Shown here: one piece after another, positions 1 through 9,966 of the stretch
Layout: every line of letters starts with the position of its first letter
How positions within the stretch are numbered: position 1 is the stretch's first letter
NCBI RefSeq assembly: GCF_030272615.1
Contig: NC_081406.1
Span: 142,803,541-142,836,040, forward strand
Length of the DNA: 32,500 bases
Origin: Cryptomeria japonica
Taxonomy: Eukaryota > Streptophyta > Pinopsida > Cupressales > Cupressaceae
Reading direction: 5' to 3'
The notes under the pieces: generated by a model
Told to the model about the DNA's origin: nothing
The model's input: the letters and a program-made list of their open reading frames with translations, nothing else
Database searches by the model: none
Made by a program: the position numbers and the translations under genes

Positions 1-274
1 AAAGGATTTGTCAAAATATTAAATCTAACTATGACTTTTTTGATGCATACGTTAGACACTATGTTATGTTTTTCAGAAAAAAAATTAGGGTCAGTTTTTC
101 GTGCACAAAGGATTTGACCCCCTTAATCTTATCCAATTTTGAAAAAGTTTAGTAGTTTGGAAACTAGATTGAGAGTACTACAATATTTATTATTTTATTA
201 TCTTCATATCTTGAGTGGATGACTTTCAAATTTTGCCTCCAAGTTCAGGTTCACCTGATTTCAGAAATAAAAAA

Positions 275-323
275 GTGTCCACTTATACCCCCCTTTTTGA
301 CCACCATATTTGTGCACTTAACC
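275..323 (-). repeat. Possible DNA-transposon terminal inverted repeat, left copy
   Basis: Read on the minus strand from 323, this begins GGTTAAGTGCACAAAT and runs through GGTGGTCAAAAA to GTGGACAC at 275. The same blocks in the same order (GTGCACAAA, GGTGGT, AAAA, GTGGACAC) occur in opposite orientation at 25490-25530. That arrangement fits terminal repeats of one DNA-transposon family. Here the outer end would be at about 323 and the element would extend left, beyond the window start. The two copies need not belong to one insertion. The match was aligned by eye and includes an 8-base length difference. Confidence 0.4.
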
Positions 324-859
324 AGAATCATTATTCTATCTAAATTATATGAGAATATAACAAAATAAAGCATCCCAAGAAAATATACACAACAAGAGTT
401 TGATATACTTCGTTTTCCTACTATTACATGGTCATTTTACCTCCTTTTGGTAAAAAACTTGATTGTTGCAGCGTTGTTTTGTGTTTTTGAGTTGATTTTT
501 TCTATAATTTTGGGCCCCTTAAAAGCACTTTTAATTGCACACAATAATAATTTATACCCAGACATGATTTGAATTATCTAAATAAAAATAAAAATTATGA
601 GAAATTATGCTTAATCATACAAAGGAATAAATATCTAATTAAAAAAATGAATGAGACAAAAATAACATATAAAAAATGTCTATAAAAATCACATCATTAT
701 GTATTCTTTGAAAGAAAACTAGTAGATTTTAGCAACATAATGAAGTGTATAACCACTATGTACATAGAAAATTAGTAAACTAGACTCGTTATTATAGATC
801 CAATATATCAAAGGACATATGTGAGTCCACCAACACAACAAAGCCTACACACATAGCTG
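324..859. other. AT-rich stretch with no recognised gene
   Basis: I see no coding frame with family motifs and no clear repeat structure here. The stretch may include the body of the SINE-like element whose head is at 860-932, but I could not locate a tail (poly-A or poly-T end) or target-site duplication. Confidence 0.5.
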
Positions 860-932
860 CCCAATGAGGATTTGAACCTTGGTGGCAGTTTTACCAAGCA
901 AGTGTTTTAACCCTTGCATTACATGTGTCCCC
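860..932 (-). mobile_element. tRNA-derived SINE-like head with pol III A and B boxes
   Basis: On the minus strand, 921-911 reads TAATGCAAGGG, a full match to the A-box consensus TRRYNNARNGG. Positions 878-868 read GGTTCAAATCC, a full match to the B-box pattern GGTTCRANTCC. The boxes are 32 bases apart, the spacing found in tRNA genes and tRNA-derived SINEs. The flanks do not fold as a cloverleaf that I can see: no acceptor stem pairing is evident and the anticodon arm is not recognisable. A SINE head is therefore likelier than a functional tRNA gene. If so, the body extends leftward into 700-860. No second copy was noticed in the window. Confidence 0.45.
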
Positions 933-985
933 CCAATCAAAGGACATTTTTCTTAATACTCCATATATTTAATCTAATTAAAAAG

Positions 986-1655
986 TTATATAGGTACCGG
1001 TTCAATCATGGCTTTGGTGATAAGTTTTTTTGTCTGAATGTCTGAGACACTAATTCCATTTCTTTCTTTGTAGAGAAGTTGGATACCTTTTGATAATGCA
1101 TATTTATGATATTTGCTGATTATTGGAACATTATCAGGTTTCAAATATTCCCAATTTAGTTCCTTGAGTTTTTCATCAATTAAGGAATTGAGATACTCCA
1201 ATGCATCCTCCTCTGTAGATCTAGGATTGTCTTTCAAATAACACGCTATGCCCGATGCTAGTTCTCCACGATCTACCTCAGCCTTCAAAAATACCATTAT
1301 ACTTTAATAAAATTTCAAATTAAATGCCTTTAAACCAATTTAATTGATTATATGCATGGAAAAACATTATATCTTGAAAGTCGAATTGACTAAATTTATA
1401 ACATACCTTGAAAGTCTTTGTGTCACCTCTTAATCTAAGGGTTAAGCATAGAAGATCATTGAACTTTGAAGGGTAATCAATTTCTTTTATAATATCATCA
1501 TTAATGGGCACATCCAATGATAGTAGTGGTTGTAAGGTCACAACACGATACCCAAAGCTTACTTTTCCATTCTCTAAATATTCCTCCAAAGATGGTATAT
1601 ACCCCGTAGCAATCCAAGTTGCTTCCACCATGAAAGAATCTATGCAAATTTCCCA
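986..1655 (-). pseudogene. Terpene synthase, last two exons (gymnosperm TPS-d-like C-terminal domain)
   Basis: Two exons encode the end of a plant terpene synthase alpha domain, which ionises and cyclises prenyl diphosphates. The penultimate exon (1655-1407, 249 nt) starts after an AG acceptor and encodes [20 protein letters not shown], then a helix ending [26 protein letters not shown] donor follows. A 124-bp intron (1406-1283) ends in AG. The last exon (1282-986) encodes AEVDRGELASGIACYLKDNP, a STEEDA segment and the terminal EPVPI before TAA. The junction restores GDTKTFKAE, the second metal-binding (NSE/DTE-type) motif, with Gly in the first position as in many conifer monoterpene synthases. 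From memory, a 249-nt penultimate exon is typical of plant terpene synthases. Both exons are open and the splice phases agree (phase 0). The upstream exons, including the one with DDxxD, are absent next to it; a truncated copia element and a microsatellite lie there instead. Exon 1 of a like gene is at 16811-17053 on the same strand. Family assignment is firm; the product is not predictable. Confidence 0.9.
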
Positions 1656-1960
1656 CTATACACAAACAATATTCCAAGTTAATTTGTTAATACTTGAATT
1701 TATAAATAAATTACTATGAAAATTCTACATAAAATAAGTCTCTGAATGAAATTAAATCAAATATTTATATAACTCTAAAAAAGGTAAAAATCAGATCATT
1801 TCATAATGTTAAGGAAAACCAAAATATATTTTGATAGGCCATGCATATGTACTAATTTATTTTTATTATAAACCAAATTATGTTATATACAGGTAAAATT
1901 CTATAGTTAATATATGATACATATATAATACCATACTTTTTTACATGAAAATGTAAGATT
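1656..1960. other. AT-rich intron-like remnant upstream of the terpene synthase exons
   Basis: I looked for the exon expected here (about 139 nt, ending just before the WEICIDSF exon) and found no coding match on the minus strand. The stretch is AT-rich with no repeat structure that I recognise. Confidence 0.5.
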
Positions 1961-2178
1961 AGGACCACACACACACAAACACACATATATATGTATGTAA
2001 TATACATACATACATACATACATGCATACATGCATACATATATACATTCATATATGTGTGTGTGTATGCATGTATGTATGTATGTATACATATACATGTA
2101 TACATTTATATATGTATATATATACATATATATGTGTGTGTGTGTATACACACATATGTATGTATGTATGTATGCATC
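1961..2178. repeat. Compound microsatellite (CA/TG and CATA/TGTA arrays, partly inverted)
   Basis: The tract starts with (AC)n, passes through repeated CATA/CATG units (about 2003-2045), switches to repeated TGTA/TATG units (about 2063-2100), then TATA-rich units, (TG)n, and again TATG units up to 2178. CATA-rich blocks followed by TATG-rich blocks are inverted repeats and could form hairpins or cruciforms. The tract ends exactly where the integrase reading frame of the neighbouring copia relic stops making sense. Open frames across it are low-complexity artefacts. Confidence 0.9.
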
Positions 2179-3650
2179 TATTTCATTCTCAACCATAGAC
2201 TTGAAGGCTTTAAACTTATTTGGGGATTTTAATTTTTCTCTTTGAAAAGTAACCCATGTCATTTTAGAATAATAATCAATAAGTAACATAAAGTAAATTA
2301 TTTTACCATTTAGTACTCTTGTCCTGATAGGTCCGCATAGATCAATGTGTATCATTTGTAAATGCTTTGTATTAGAATATTCCTTATGATTGAATCTTGT
2401 CTTTGTTTCCTTTCCCACTTGACATTCCTTGCATAATGTGTTTGTAGGCTTGATAATCTATGGCATTGTTTACATCTTGTGTAGAATTGATCTTTAGCAT
2501 GTTGTCAAAATTGATATGTCCCATTCTGCTATGCCACAATCAAAATTCATAGCTTTGACCCATTAGACAACTACTTCCTTTAGCTTCCTTTAGATGGTAA
2601 ATTTTTTCATCAATTCCTGTTTCTTCTACAATTAGTCTTTCACACTTTTTCATGAAATTTAAGTTTGTATACTTTGATACACATTTGGCTATCATCGAGA
2701 AGATTATTTTTTAGTCCCTTAACATAGAGAACATCCTCATTTTTGTTCTTTCCATCAATGATAATGGTTCCTTTGCCACAAATATGAGAAGACTCTTCAC
2801 CTCCGAACTTAACTTATCCACCATTCCATTTTTTTAGATTGATGAATTTTCTTCTATCATTTGTCTTGTGATTTGAACACCTACTCTCAATCACCCAAGC
2901 ATTTGTTTCTTCTTTTGCATGAAAAGCGCTTCTTTAGTCTTCTTAGAAAGTTTGCTTCTACATCATCAAGGTCATCATCGCGATCAACATCATCTTCCAC
3001 TTTCTTATTGAATTTGAATGAAACTTCCTTCTTGGGGTTATGTAATTCAAAATCTCTCATCTCAAAGGTAGTGAGAGAACCATATAATTGATCCATTTTA
3101 TATTAGTCCAAATCCTTGATTTCCTCAAAAGTAGATACTTTTGAACTATAGGATTTGGGAAGCAATCTAAGTACACTTTTCACTACTTCATATCCATCCA
3201 AATTTCCACAAATACCTCTGATTCCATTTACTACTTCTGTTACATGGTGTATACTATCAATATTTTCCTCTTTTGTCATTCTTAGATTTTCAAATTTGAA
3301 TTAGAAGTTCTACATCTTGATTTGTCTTATTTTTTCATCTCCTTCATATATTCTAGTGAGCTTCTCTCAGACATCTTTAGCAAGCTCATAGTTCATCATA
3401 TTCCTAAGTTCTAAATCAACCAAACCACTTATGATTGCATTCTTTTATTTTACATTGTTCTCATACAATCTAATCTCATCCAAAGTATCTAGAAGAGTAG
3501 AGAGAGAAATATAACTATCTACAACAGAGTTCTAAATTTCATATCCTATAGCATTCAAATATGATTCCATCATTAGCTTCGAAAAGGTGTAGTTTGTAAC
3601 ATCAAACTTAGGTATCTTGCAGGATTCATCTTGTTTCATCCCAAACCTTC
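2179..3650 (-). pseudogene. Ty1/copia Gag-protease-integrase relic, truncated
   Basis: This is the decayed 5' half of a copia polyprotein, read on the minus strand. Gag starts near 3640 with MKQDESCKIPKFDVTNYTFS and continues as a UBN2-type capsid domain (LTRIYEGDEKIRQIK, FENLRMTKEENIDSI, LLPKSYSSKVSTF, MDQLYGSLTTFEM). Next comes a linker ending DDVEANFLRRLKK. The nucleocapsid zinc knuckle is missing, and sequence jumps to the protease (AWVIESRCSNHKTNDRRKF). The active-site triad, normally DSG, reads ESR, so the protease would be dead. The pre-integrase domain shows WHSRMGHINFDNMLKIN (about 2535-2485), followed by the integrase zinc-finger end CKECQVGKETK. The integrase core start is IHIDLCGPIRTR and LLIDYYSKMTWVTF, which breaks off at ENEID (about 2178). 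Many in-frame stops and frameshifts occur. Reverse transcriptase, RNase H and the 3' LTR are absent. Confidence 0.9.
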
Positions 3651-3683
3651 CTCAAGTCGTTAAGCTTCTTCTAGAGGAACTCA

Positions 3684-3696
3684 ACTCTGATACCCA
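3684..3696 (-). other. Primer binding site of the truncated copia element
   Basis: The minus strand reads TGGGTATCAGAGT, the copia-type initiator tRNA-Met primer site (usual form TGGTATCAGAGC) with one inserted G and a changed last base. It lies 3 bases inside the proposed LTR end at 3700 and just before the Gag frame. Confidence 0.7.
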
Positions 3697-3699
3697 TTT

Positions 3700-4148
3700 T
3701 GAAACCCATCCCAAGACTAAGTAGGAGGGGGGGGTGTGAATTAGTCTTGTTCAATCACCTATACTTTATACCTCAAATCAACATCAACTTATCCTTAATC
3801 TTATCAATAAGAATGAAATGTATAAAAATAAACACCAATCATAATAGAACACTAGATTTACATGGAAAATACAAAGAGGATAAACCATATTGGTAGTTAA
3901 CTCACAATATATGAGCCTAATTATAGTAATTTTTTTTTACTTATTTCCAAGGAAGCTCACTACTTTTGGAAGGACTTGAAGGTTGAGGTGCACTACCCAG
4001 GGGAAAGATACAAGGTACTTGTAGGATGAGACTCAATGCCTCATGACAAGATACAAAGAAATTGTTGGGAAGACTCACTATCTCTAAGCAAGGTACATGA
4101 ATATATGAATCAAGATGAAATAAGCCTTTACAAACAATGACTCCAACA
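3700..4148 (-). repeat. Putative 5' LTR of the truncated copia element
   Basis: On the minus strand this would start TGTTGGAGTCATTG at 4148 and end GGGTTTCA at 3700, giving TG...CA termini and a length of 449 bp. It contains the C-rich block that precedes the primer site in the other two elements here (a run of eight Gs at 3727-3734 on the plus strand). No second copy is in the window, so the outer boundary rests only on the TG terminus and the length. Confidence 0.5.
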
Positions 4149-4621
4149 ATGTCTAAGTATGTAGTTGTTCTTGAATCTTTGTCTCAAGTGACCAACTTCA
4201 AAATAATCACTACACATTGGCTAAATTTTGCATCACATACATTGCAATTAATATGATCATGTAAGTGCATACACATATGCTGATCCACACACTCATGCCA
4301 CTCATTTAGAGTAATTTGATCTTATACATATATCATCCTTTTCATCATAAAAAATCAACTAGGTCAGCCAAAACAAGGTATATTTAAGAGTTTATCTCCA
4401 AATTATATAATAACATAGTTTGAACCTCAAACAATTATTAGTTATTAATATAATTATAAGAATTAAAGTTAAGAAAATATGATATTGATAGTATCATCAA
4501 AAAAGAAGTATTTGGGCACTTACATGATGAATTGAACATAAAATCTCATAAAGAAGGAAAGAAAAATAAAAGAAAAAGTAGTTGACACAACTTACTAGTT
4601 TGTAGACATTCGGGCCATGTA
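4149..4621. other. AT-rich DNA with no recognised feature
   Basis: I see no coding frame, terpene synthase exon or repeat here. It lies between two retroelements and carries the insertion target of the element at 4627-12428 at its right edge. Confidence 0.5.
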
Positions 4622-4626
4622 GCTAC
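4622..4626. repeat. Left target-site duplication
   Basis: GCTAC directly precedes the 5' LTR; GCTAG directly follows the 3' LTR at 12429-12433. Four of five bases agree, as expected for an old 5-bp duplication with one later substitution. Confidence 0.6.
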
Positions 4627-6606
4627 TGTTGGCATTGAATTGTCATTGATATTAACCGGTATAGGATGGATACCATTATAAGAGATGTATGTGCAACACT
4701 ATCATTGATGCATACCAGATGTGATGTCTTTGATGTCATCTAGTATTGCAGGTCATCGGTAAGGGAGAGAATGTCATTCAACACAATGGCCATTGGGGTC
4801 ACCAGTACACAAGTTAGTGTTTGACTTGTGTTGGAGATATGGAAAGGACACTAGTATGATATAACAACCGGTAAATGGTGACATCTGCAAGAGAGCATGA
4901 TGCTGGTCATTTGATTATGATGAAGAGGGGGAATGTTATCTAAATCACATCAACACCGAGAGAGAATTATGTGTAGGCCACCAGTATGTTGTGTGGATGA
5001 AGAACAACATGACTCTCATCGTATGAAGAGAATACTGACAGTAAGAGTGCCCAAACCAGATCACATGTGCCTATTTGAAGATATGCTTCTCAAACAGGGA
5101 AGCCACATTGATACAATGTTGGATGCAGATGACAAGGATCCACTCCCACCAGTAAGTGGAACTTATCTCCTATTATGCAAAGTGTGCATCATAGTTTTGT
5201 GAGACAAGACAGAAGAGTTAAAGGCAAGTGCTTGAAGGCTCACACTAGATCTACTGATGAATCACAAAGATGCCTCAAGTGCATGAAATCAAAGATATGC
5301 ACTGGACGGACAAAGAAGACATAATGAGGTACCAAAACTATTGAAGTGTGATGGGTTTGTCACGTGCAATAGAGGTTTGCAACTTGAGGTTAGACGGACA
5401 ATAGAGATCCTGGTGTGACTGTTTGATCAGATTGCGATAGGTAAAGGAAACTGTGAGACCATTCTTGGTGATCAACCAAGAGATCTGCCAACAGGTTATA
5501 TGTAGGCTAGTAAATGAGGAACACATGTTCTAGAAGGCACATCAATAGTGAGATTGATTCATGAGTTGCAGTTCATCAACCAAGAGGACCAAATCTCAAG
5601 AAATATGATTGGATTTTGCTCAGATCGAGGTCAAAGAAGAAACCCTAACCGCCCAAAATTTGAATTGGCTTTTGGCAAGAAAACTAGTTTATAAATATGC
5701 AAGCCAAAATCAATGAAGCTTGTCACTGGATGAGAGGGCATTGTTGCTAAAGAAGTGAAATTAGTCAAGTGATCACAAAGAAGAAGAAGAAGAGACTGAG
5801 TGTGAGGAAGAACAGGGTTGAAGTGTTCAATCGACAACAAAGAGAGAACCGACAGTCAACCATTGAGTTTGACAGAGGAGAAAACTGATAGTGATAGAAT
5901 TGGCAAAGAAGAATAGTAGAAGACTACAAAGAAGGAAAACAAAGAACCAACAGAGGATAGTATCGATAAAGAGGAGTAGTGTAGCAATGAGAACCGACAG
6001 AGAGAAGAACTAATAGAGAGTGAACCAACAAAGAGAGAATCGACAAAGAAGAGTAAGGGAGTGAACCGATGAAGGTGCAACAAAGAGTAAGATTGCAATA
6101 GGAGATAAGATTGTAGCCATGAGAGGGTGAGCAAAGAATCGAAAAAGTATTGGAGAGAGAAGAACCCATAGAGAGATTTGCAGAAGAGTTACAAAATTCA
6201 TTTGTAACAAGACTATTACTTTTGTAATTGAATATGTTCATTGAAGATCACCGAGTTGGAGCTCGGTGTAGGGGTTGTAGCTCCTTGGTTTGGTTCCCTA
6301 AATCAGGGGTTGGTGCCCTAAAATTTAAAATTTATAATCAAAGTTTCATTGTGAGGCTGGATTGGAGCAATTGACTCTAGCAACATTTCTCACTGAGGTT
6401 TTTCCCATCCTGGGTTTTCCTCATATATGTTGGTGTTATGTGATGTCCCTTTCATGTGTGATTGCATTTGTGTTAGTCTCCCCTCTAACCAGTAAGTTAT
6501 ATTTCTATTAGATCTGATAGCCGACATACACACATAGGATAGTCAAAGGGAAAAAGTTTGGAAACCACTGATTCACCCCCCTCTCAATGACATATTATGT
6601 CTAATA
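4627..6606 (+). repeat. 5' LTR of the Gag-only element
   Basis: It starts TGTTGGCATTGAATTG and ends TGTCTAATA; the 3' copy ends TGTCTAACA, so the terminal CA has mutated to TA. Compared with the 3' LTR it lacks about 530 bp: GTTTGTCAC (about 5356) is joined directly to GTGCAATAGAGG, whereas the 3' LTR has extra sequence between about 10704 and 11234. A purine-rich part (about 5840-6180) repeats loose variants of ACCGACAAAGAG. The tail has the block CACCCCCCTCTCAATG, shared in form with the other LTRs here. An open frame at 4933-5202 is not kept in the 3' copy and is not a gene. Confidence 0.9.
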
Positions 6607-6608
6607 AT

Positions 6609-6621
6609 TGGTATCAGAGCC
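6609..6621 (+). other. Primer binding site, initiator tRNA-Met type
   Basis: TGGTATCAGAGCC lies two bases after the 5' LTR end. It is the standard plant copia primer site, complementary to the initiator tRNA-Met. Confidence 0.9.
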
Positions 6622-6679
6622 TAGGTTCTCGGTTAGACAAGCTTTCTCCAGCTTGGGTAGATTCTGGCTTAAGGATACA

Positions 6680-8400
6680 ATGGTTTGTTTAGTGTCAATC
6701 CCAACTCCAGTATTTGATGGTTCAAACTATTCTATTTGGAGTTGTAGAATGGAAGTCTAACTATCCTACTTAGGGTTTGATGTGTGGATGTCTGTTGTAA
6801 ATGGCTGCCCTATTAAAGTCAGTTCTCCCACCGATTCTGATGTAGAAAGAAGAAACCAGTGCAATGAAGAAGCCATGAAGTCTATATTTAGTGGTCTCTC
6901 TAGTGATGTTTCTTCCTAGGTGGACAAGTGTAGATTAGCAAAGAGCTTATGGGATAGATTAAAGAAGCTCTATGGAAATGAGCTTACTATTGTAAACCAG
7001 TTTGTGAAGACAAGATGAGAAATACAACTCATGTATATGTAGATGATGAAGGCAGATCTATTCGCAACCGAAACAATGATGAATAGAGAACCCATCTCTT
7101 CATGGATCAAGAATCAGAAGATTAGAGGCACGCATATGAGAATGATCATGCAGATCACTCCTATCAAAAAGATGTGTTTGGCAGTGATAGTGAAGGTGAA
7201 GAAGAAGAGGAAGAAAAAGTTGATCTTGAAGGAGAATTTGTAAATGCACTTGAAGAACTCAATAGAGTAAGAAATGAATACAAGCTATTCAAGAATGTTG
7301 TTGTTGTGGAGTAGAACCAACTGGTTAAATGCCTTAAAGAATCTAAGAGATGCATCTTAGAGTTGAAGAATCAACAAGAAGACAAAAAGGAGTTCAGGTG
7401 TAAAGATCTAGCATCTGAGCTAGAAGTAAAAGATAAAGAACATCAAAAGTTGCTTGAAGAAATGGAGATTCTCTGAAATGACCTTAAGAAATATCACGAT
7501 GAGCTCAAGGTGAGAATATGATATGATGACAACAGTGATGCCTTGTACAAAATATTGAAAAATAAATAGCACGCCAAGGAAATTGAAGGATTAGGAAGTG
7601 GTGTTGATGAATTCTCCACCAGCAGGAATGTCCCCCACAATGACATTCTGTTTGTCTCCTCAAATTTAGGGAACAAGGGAAAACCCTTCAAAGTTAGAGA
7701 TGCTCCCCAGAAGGTTGATCTAATTTCAACTAGTGAATAGTTGAAGACAAGGATGAATACCTATGCTGCAAGGAGGAATAATGCAGACCCCAAAGGAAAA
7801 GGGAAGATGGGAGAAGACAACTTCACCAGAAGCGAGAACATGAGAAGACAATAGAGAAGACCTTCTACCGGTAGAGGACAAGGAAATGCTATCACCCATA
7901 GGATGGAGCATGTGTGGGAAAAGAAGAGATCAGATGGAAGAGTTGCAAAGGATGGTCAATCTAGGATCCATCCCCGGAGAAGGAGATACTAGACCGGTAA
8001 TATATCCCCATGCACTACAGAATATGTTTGTAAGTTATATACCTTCCTTCTCTAGTTACTGCTTTGCATGTAATATTTTTGGTCATAGGGAAAAAGAATG
8101 TAAAAAGAGATCTAGAAGGAACAGTCTAAGATCTCATAGAAATCATACATATGAGCAAAATGTATCAAGGAGTAGAAGCATGCATATCCCCTCTCTCGGT
8201 TATGCAAATAGTGTTTCTTATAACTATAATAGATCTGGCCATAGAAGTTATGAAAGTAGGGAGAATAACTCACAACTCTATAGAAACCAGTGGAACAATC
8301 ATGCTCAGTATAGTGGCAGTTATAGAAGATATGAGCAGCAAAGACCTGCATGGAACCAAAGGAGAAATATCCTTGCAGGATTAAGAGGTCCACCGGTTTA
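6680..8400 (+). pseudogene. Gag relic of the Gag-only element (capsid, coiled coil, zinc knuckles)
   Basis: The frame starts ATG at 6680 and encodes MVCLVSIPTPVFDGSNYSIW, the usual start of copia Gag. A UBN2-type capsid follows (EEAMKSIFSGLS, CRLAKSLWDRLKKLYGNEL), with stops after MEV, DVSS and VKTR. After a frame change there is an acidic stretch (SEGEEEEEKVDLEG, about 7180-7230) and a heptad-like region (ALEELNRVRNEYKLFKN, LLEEMEIL). Then comes a basic region and the zinc knuckle CFACNIFGHREKEC (about 8062-8103), a full CX2CX4HX4C. A second knuckle survives only as SYNYNRSGHRSYES, with its three cysteines lost. The frame ends at TAG after RGPPV (8399-8401). At least eight stops and several frameshifts make it non-functional. 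Confidence 0.85.
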
Positions 8401-9953
8401 GGTTGTTGGTCACAACAACATGACCAAAATAAGATGGTCTAACCGGTATGTTAGAAGGTTCCCCAATCATGAGGCTGGGATGGATGCTGGGTGCTAGTAT
8501 AGCACTACTTCTGGTTATGTGGAAGAATCTAAAAATGCAAGGACCCATTAGTAGAAGAAGGTAAGACCTGCTCCCAAGACTAAAAATGAGAAGAAGAATG
8601 CGACCAAACAGGTATGGAGGGAGAAGCAAGAAGATGCAACTATGGATCAACATTGTGCATTCAATGCATAGGTGATATCTCTTAAGGATTAAATGAGATG
8701 CAAGACCTTAGGGGGACTAGTACACTAAACTTATCATTCACCCCCTCAATGAAGAAGGATACTTGGAAGAACAAGTTGCTGCTAGCATGAAAGAAGGAAA
8801 TGAGAAGATAAGTGTGTGTAGTGGCTACCTTGGCTACACACTTGCAGATGAAGGATGGCTCACTACTACATGTGTCAATGGATGACCAATTAACAATTGG
8901 TATCAAATGCAATGTGACACAAAATGTCAGGAGGAGTTATAGGAAGGTGCTCTGGTAGTGATGATGGAGCGGTCTAAGAAACTAGTATGTGCAGGATGTT
9001 ACTGACATGAATGCTAATAGGTACTTGTAGGTTATGTAAGACAATGAGGTTTGAGATCATTTCATTAGCCCCAATAGCATGAAATGAGGAGTTTATGTCT
9101 CAGGTGGTGCTGATGAAGACCTAAATGACATATGTTGGCCTGATTGTTGATCATGAAGGCTTGCAATCTTGGGTAACCGTTTTGATTTATGGCATGGTGA
9201 TGATATTATATGGCATTGTGTACATCCAGGATTATGTCATAGGTTGTGGTATATATAATGGAGCTGATAGATCATCAAAATGATCACTTATGCACAACTC
9301 AACTAGTATAAGGTGAAGATTGGAGCTCCTATTTCAGACCTAACCAAAACTATGGACTTGAGATGTATGAATTAGGGGGAGCTCAAGTGCTCATGATGCA
9401 GATCCTACATTATTGAACTTATGGGGGTACTGGCTACTTGAATCTATAAATGATGGAAATTATTGTAGGAATACCCAAGAGAATTTCATGATTAAGTGTA
9501 TCTCGGTATCAGACCAATTGGTAGCACTCATAGTACAATCACATTTGATTCTCAAGATCAATTGGTATCAGATGGGAGATGATGTAGCCTCATCGACATG
9601 TATGATGTACTCACTGACACATGTGATTTCAATTGGTTTCATTCTTGCATATGCATTATGGCTCTGGTTTGCATATACACTTGGTTGCTGAAAAATTGGT
9701 GTTAGTTGATGGTTGAGCCCTCCATCTCAAATGATGTGATTTGAGAGGATGCAAAGTATGAAGGTTATAGGAGCAGATGCATCTAGTAGAGAAAAAAGAG
9801 AGAAACCCTAATAGTGCCCTTTGCAATTGTTGTTAAAGGGGGAGAGAGATTCTATAGTATACTGGATATTACATGTGTGAGAATCCATGGATCACACAAA
9901 TGGGGAAAGAGAATAAATAGTATGTCGGATACTACATGTGTTGACATCAATGC
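8401..9953 (+). other. Decayed internal region with no pol motifs
   Basis: The first part (about 8550-8672) still reads like the basic Gag tail of copia elements (KQVWREKQEDATMDQHCAFN, then a stop). From about 8700 to 9950 I find no protease, integrase or reverse transcriptase motifs, only short open frames without family character. A purine-rich segment near 9840-9850 resembles the true polypurine tract and may be a duplicate. Confidence 0.6.
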
Positions 9954-9954
9954 C

Positions 9955-9965
9955 AAAGGGGGAGA
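9955..9965 (+). other. Polypurine tract of the Gag-only element
   Basis: AAAGGGGGAGA directly precedes the 3' LTR start at 9967. It is the expected primer for plus-strand synthesis and helps fix the LTR boundary. Confidence 0.85.
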
Positions 9966-9966
9966 T

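Noticed and set aside
860-932. Functional tRNA gene
   Set aside because: A and B boxes are present, but no acceptor stem or anticodon loop could be recognised.
1852-2245. Tyr/His/Thr-rich proteins predicted across the microsatellite
   Set aside because: They are translations of CATA/TATG repeats and have no coding signal outside the short integrase part.
4933-5202. 89-codon open frame in the 5' LTR
   Set aside because: The corresponding stretch of the 3' LTR (about 10270-10540) has stops and indels in that frame, and it matches no family.
5856-6241. Leu/Ser-rich minus-strand frames in the LTR
   Set aside because: They arise from the purine-rich ACCGACA-AAGAG repeats read backwards, and are not kept in the 3' LTR.
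8112-8653. Antisense open frames opposite the Gag relic
   Set aside because: They are reverse-strand shadows of the zinc-knuckle and basic Gag region; the sense strand carries the recognisable motifs.
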